Of a stretch of 6,745 nucleotides of DNA, positions 5,147 to 6,745 are shown piece after piece. Position numbers and translations under genes: made by a program. Source of the stretch: Thermoleophilia bacterium (GTDB lineage: Bacteria > Actinomycetota > Thermoleophilia > Gaiellales > JAICJC01); assembly GCA_025928435.1 (NCBI GenBank), contig JAICJM010000203.1:1-6745 (forward strand). Direction: 5' to 3'. The notes beneath the pieces were generated by a model. It worked only from the letters and a program-made list of their open reading frames with translations, did not search any database and had not been told where the DNA came from. Numbering within the stretch: the stretch's first letter is position 1; each line of letters starts with the position of its first letter.

Positions 5147-5812
5147 CTACGGCGCGAGCAGCGCGAGGATCAGCGCGAGCGCGTTCAGGCTCATGTGGAC
5201 GCCCATCCCCGGGAGCACCGAGCCGGTCCGCCGGCGCATCCATCCGAGCGCGAGCCCGGCGATCGCGACCGGGATCAGCAGCACGGGCAGCCCGTGGGCG
5301 AGGGCGAAGAGCGCCGCCGTCAGCGGCAGCGCGTAGCGGCCCAGCGTGGCGAAGCCGAGCCCGCGGAAGACCAGCTCCTCGGCGAAGGGCGCCACGAACA
5401 CCAGGCCGATGACGGCGACGGCGAGGACGACCCACTGGTGCGTGTTGCGGGGGTCGTGCGTGGGCGCGATCCCCTGTCGCTGGCTCGCGTGCAGCACCGG
5501 CTCGAGGACGAAGTTGGCGACCACGATCACCCCCAGCGCGCCCAGGCCGAGGCGGACGGCGGGCCGCAGCGGCGTCCGCAGCAGCGCCAGCGTCCGCACG
5601 ATCGGGCGCCGCGACACCCGGGTCGCGAAGAGCACGTAGCCGATCAGGACGAGGTCGACCACGACCGTGCCGACGATCGCCGTCGCGTCGTAGACGGCGT
5701 TGGTCGACTGCGAGCTGGAGGAGAACGTGGCCGCGAGGAAGTTGGCGATGAAGAGCAGGGCGGGCGCGGCCATCCACCACGGCGACAGGCGCGGGGCCGG
5801 CTCGTCCGTCAA
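5147..5812 (-). CDS. CPBP-family intramembrane glutamic endopeptidase (Rce1/Abi-like, 221 aa)
   Basis: This is a polytopic membrane protein with the three catalytic motifs of the CPBP (CAAX protease and bacteriocin-processing) family: EELVFR (E145, E146, R150), FALAH (F169, H173) and HMSLN (H206, N210). Hydrophobic segments lie at about residues 13-30, 44-63, 86-103, 126-144, 161-171, 175-190 and 205-220. In the family, the glutamates and histidines activate water to cut peptide bonds within the membrane. Bacterial substrates are mostly unknown; some members confer bacteriocin immunity or process peptides. The start is a TTG (5812-5810) overlapping the stop of the PLP-enzyme gene as TTGA, which supports this rare start by translational coupling. 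The next good in-frame ATG is codon 14, inside PWWMAAP at the first helix. A start there would remove the cytoplasmic N-terminus but leave the catalytic core intact. The stop is TAG (5149-5147). Confidence 0.88.
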   Translation of the reverse strand: MTDEPAPRLSPWWMAAPALLFIANFLAATFSSSSQSTNAVYDATAIVGTVVVDLVLIGYVLFATRVSRRPIVRTLALLRTPLRPAVRLGLGALGVIVVANFVLEPVLHASQRQGIAPTHDPRNTHQWVVLAVAVIGLVFVAPFAEELVFRGLGFATLGRYALPLTAALFALAHGLPVLLIPVAIAGLALGWMRRRTGSVLPGMGVHMSLNALALILALLAP

Positions 5813-6745
5813 CGAAGCGCCTGATCCAGATCCGCGATCAGGTCGTCCACGTGCTCACATCCGACCGTCAGCCGCAGGTCGCCCTCGGCGATGCCCGCCT
5901 CGGCCAGCTGCTCCGCCGAGAGCTGGCGGTGGCTCGTGGACGCCGGGTGCGAGATGCACGTCTCGAGGCCGCCGAGGCTGGTCGCGCGCATGCACAGCTC
6001 GACCCGGTCCATCACACCCTCACCGCCGGGCCGGCCGCCCTCGACCTCGAAGCTCATGAGCCCGCCGAAGCGGTGGAGGATGCGGCTCGCGACGTCGTGC
6101 GACGGGTGCGAGGGCAGGCCCGGGTAGGCCACGCGCCGCACCCGCGGGTGGCGCTCGAGGAACTCCGCGATCGCCATCGCGTTCTCGGATGCGCGCTCGA
6201 CCCGCAGGTGCAGCGTGCGGATCCCGCGGCGCACCAGCCAGGCCGAGTCGGGCGCGAGCGTTGCCCCGAGCTCGAGCGAGCGCTCGGCCAGGCGGCCGAT
6301 CAGCTCGGCCGGGCCCGCTGCGACGCCGGCGAGGACGTCGGAGTGGCCGTTCAGAGCCTTGGTGGCGGAGTGGAAGACGAGGTCGGCGCCGTGCTCGAGC
6401 GGCCGGCACCCGATGGGCGTGGCGATCGTGTTGTCGACGACCAGGACGGCGCCGGCGGCGTGCGCGACGTCGGCGACGGCGGGGATGTCCGCGACGGCCA
6501 GGGAGGGGTTCGAGACCGTCTCGCAGACGACGAGCGCGGCCCCCTCGGCGGTGCGGCGCAGCGCGTCCATGTCGCCGATGTCGACCAGGCGCCCGTCCGG
6601 CCGTGTCGTCGCCATGTGATGGGTCTGGCCGTAGATCTGGGTCGCCGCGACCATGCCGGCGCCCGGCGGCGCCAGCTCCGCGACGGCGGCGGAGAGCGCC
6701 CCCATGCCGGAGGCGAAGCAGAGCCCCGCCTCGGCGCCTTCGAGC
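5809..6745 (-). CDS. Cystathionine gamma-synthase/lyase family PLP-dependent enzyme, 5' end outside window
   Basis: Its 311 visible residues form the central and C-terminal part of a Cys/Met-metabolism PLP enzyme (fold type I). From the window edge the frame reads LEGAEAGLCFASGMGALSAA, the usual cofactor-phosphate-binding region, so the apparent Met inside it is not the start. About 70-90 N-terminal residues should lie outside. Visible landmarks, numbered from the first full codon, are: Y38 in QIYGQ; the cofactor-holding Asp 104 in VVDNTIATP; the Schiff-base Lys 129 in FHSATKALNGHSD; RGIRTLHLRVERASENA; GGLETCISHPASTSH; and the carboxylate-binding Arg 291 in LRLTVG. All expected catalytic residues are intact. 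Members include cystathionine gamma-synthase, cystathionine gamma-lyase, O-acyl-homoserine sulfhydrylase and methionine gamma-lyase. Sequence alone, without the N-terminus, does not separate them safely, so I give no symbol. The stop TGA (5811-5809) overlaps the protease TTG start. Confidence 0.92.
   Translation of the reverse strand, partial: LEGAEAGLCFASGMGALSAAVAELAPPGAGMVAATQIYGQTHHMATTRPDGRLVDIGDMDALRRTAEGAALVVCETVSNPSLAVADIPAVADVAHAAGAVLVVDNTIATPIGCRPLEHGADLVFHSATKALNGHSDVLAGVAAGPAELIGRLAERSLELGATLAPDSAWLVRRGIRTLHLRVERASENAMAIAEFLERHPRVRRVAYPGLPSHPSHDVASRILHRFGGLMSFEVEGGRPGGEGVMDRVELCMRATSLGGLETCISHPASTSHRQLSAEQLAEAGIAEGDLRLTVGCEHVDDLIADLDQALR

Noticed and set aside
5081..5824. Plus-strand open frame opposite the CPBP protease
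   Set aside because: Composition typical of an antisense shadow. The minus-strand protein carries all three CPBP motifs.
5820..5842. Inverted repeat CCTGATC...GATCAGG
   Set aside because: It lies inside the last conserved codons of the PLP enzyme (DLIADLDQAL), where repeated Asp-Leu and Asp-Gln codons produce such symmetry.
1..6745. tRNA, rRNA, CRISPR array, insertion sequence, riboswitch or phage genes
   Set aside because: Reading both strands I saw no cloverleaf, no regularly spaced repeats and no transposase or phage motifs. The gaps are all under 190 bases and are accounted for above.

Overview
The window is very GC-rich DNA with densely packed genes, ATGA/TTGA-type stop-start overlaps and two start codons that look leaderless. 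This suggests a high-GC actinobacterium. A soil Thermoleophilia-type lineage (Gaiellales/Solirubrobacterales) is my best guess, but it is an inference from base composition, protein style and the GGGGACTGTC palindrome, not a demonstrated placement.

Layout from left to right. (a) At 1-131, on the minus strand, lies the first 43 codons of an unrecognised protein with one N-terminal membrane segment. A -10 box sits exactly 7 nt before its ATG. (b) After a short divergent gap containing two small inverted repeats comes a plus-strand DHA2/EmrB-QacA type multidrug exporter (188-1285). It lacks everything before transmembrane segment 5 and is probably a truncated remnant. (c) Positions 1286-1468 separate convergent genes and hold three stem-loops, including likely terminators for both sides. 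(d) A minus-strand cluster, read from 5042 down to 1469, encodes an AroQ-type chorismate mutase, an ABC ATPase and an 853-residue two-FtsX-domain permease. These genes overlap by 1 and 4 bases, and a leaderless-type promoter lies in front of the mutase. (e) A 104-base gap at 5043-5146 carries that promoter and a strong GGGGACTGTC/GACAGTCCCC inverted repeat that looks like a dispersed palindromic element. (f) Further upstream on the same strand, a cystathionine gamma-synthase-family PLP enzyme (5' end outside the window) overlaps a CPBP-family intramembrane protease by a TTGA overlap.

How the genes fit together. The ATPase and permease form one MacB/LolCDE-like ABC unit. It probably acts on a substrate at or outside the membrane, and the substrate cannot be told from sequence. 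The mutase (prephenate for Phe/Tyr) and the PLP enzyme (Met/Cys metabolism) are housekeeping amino-acid enzymes. Their linkage to the transporter and the protease looks like operon packing, and no shared pathway is evident.

I do not see a convincing new biological system. The points most worth checking are the beheaded exporter, the repeated leaderless-promoter geometry, the palindromic element, and the coupling of chorismate mutase to an ABC exporter.
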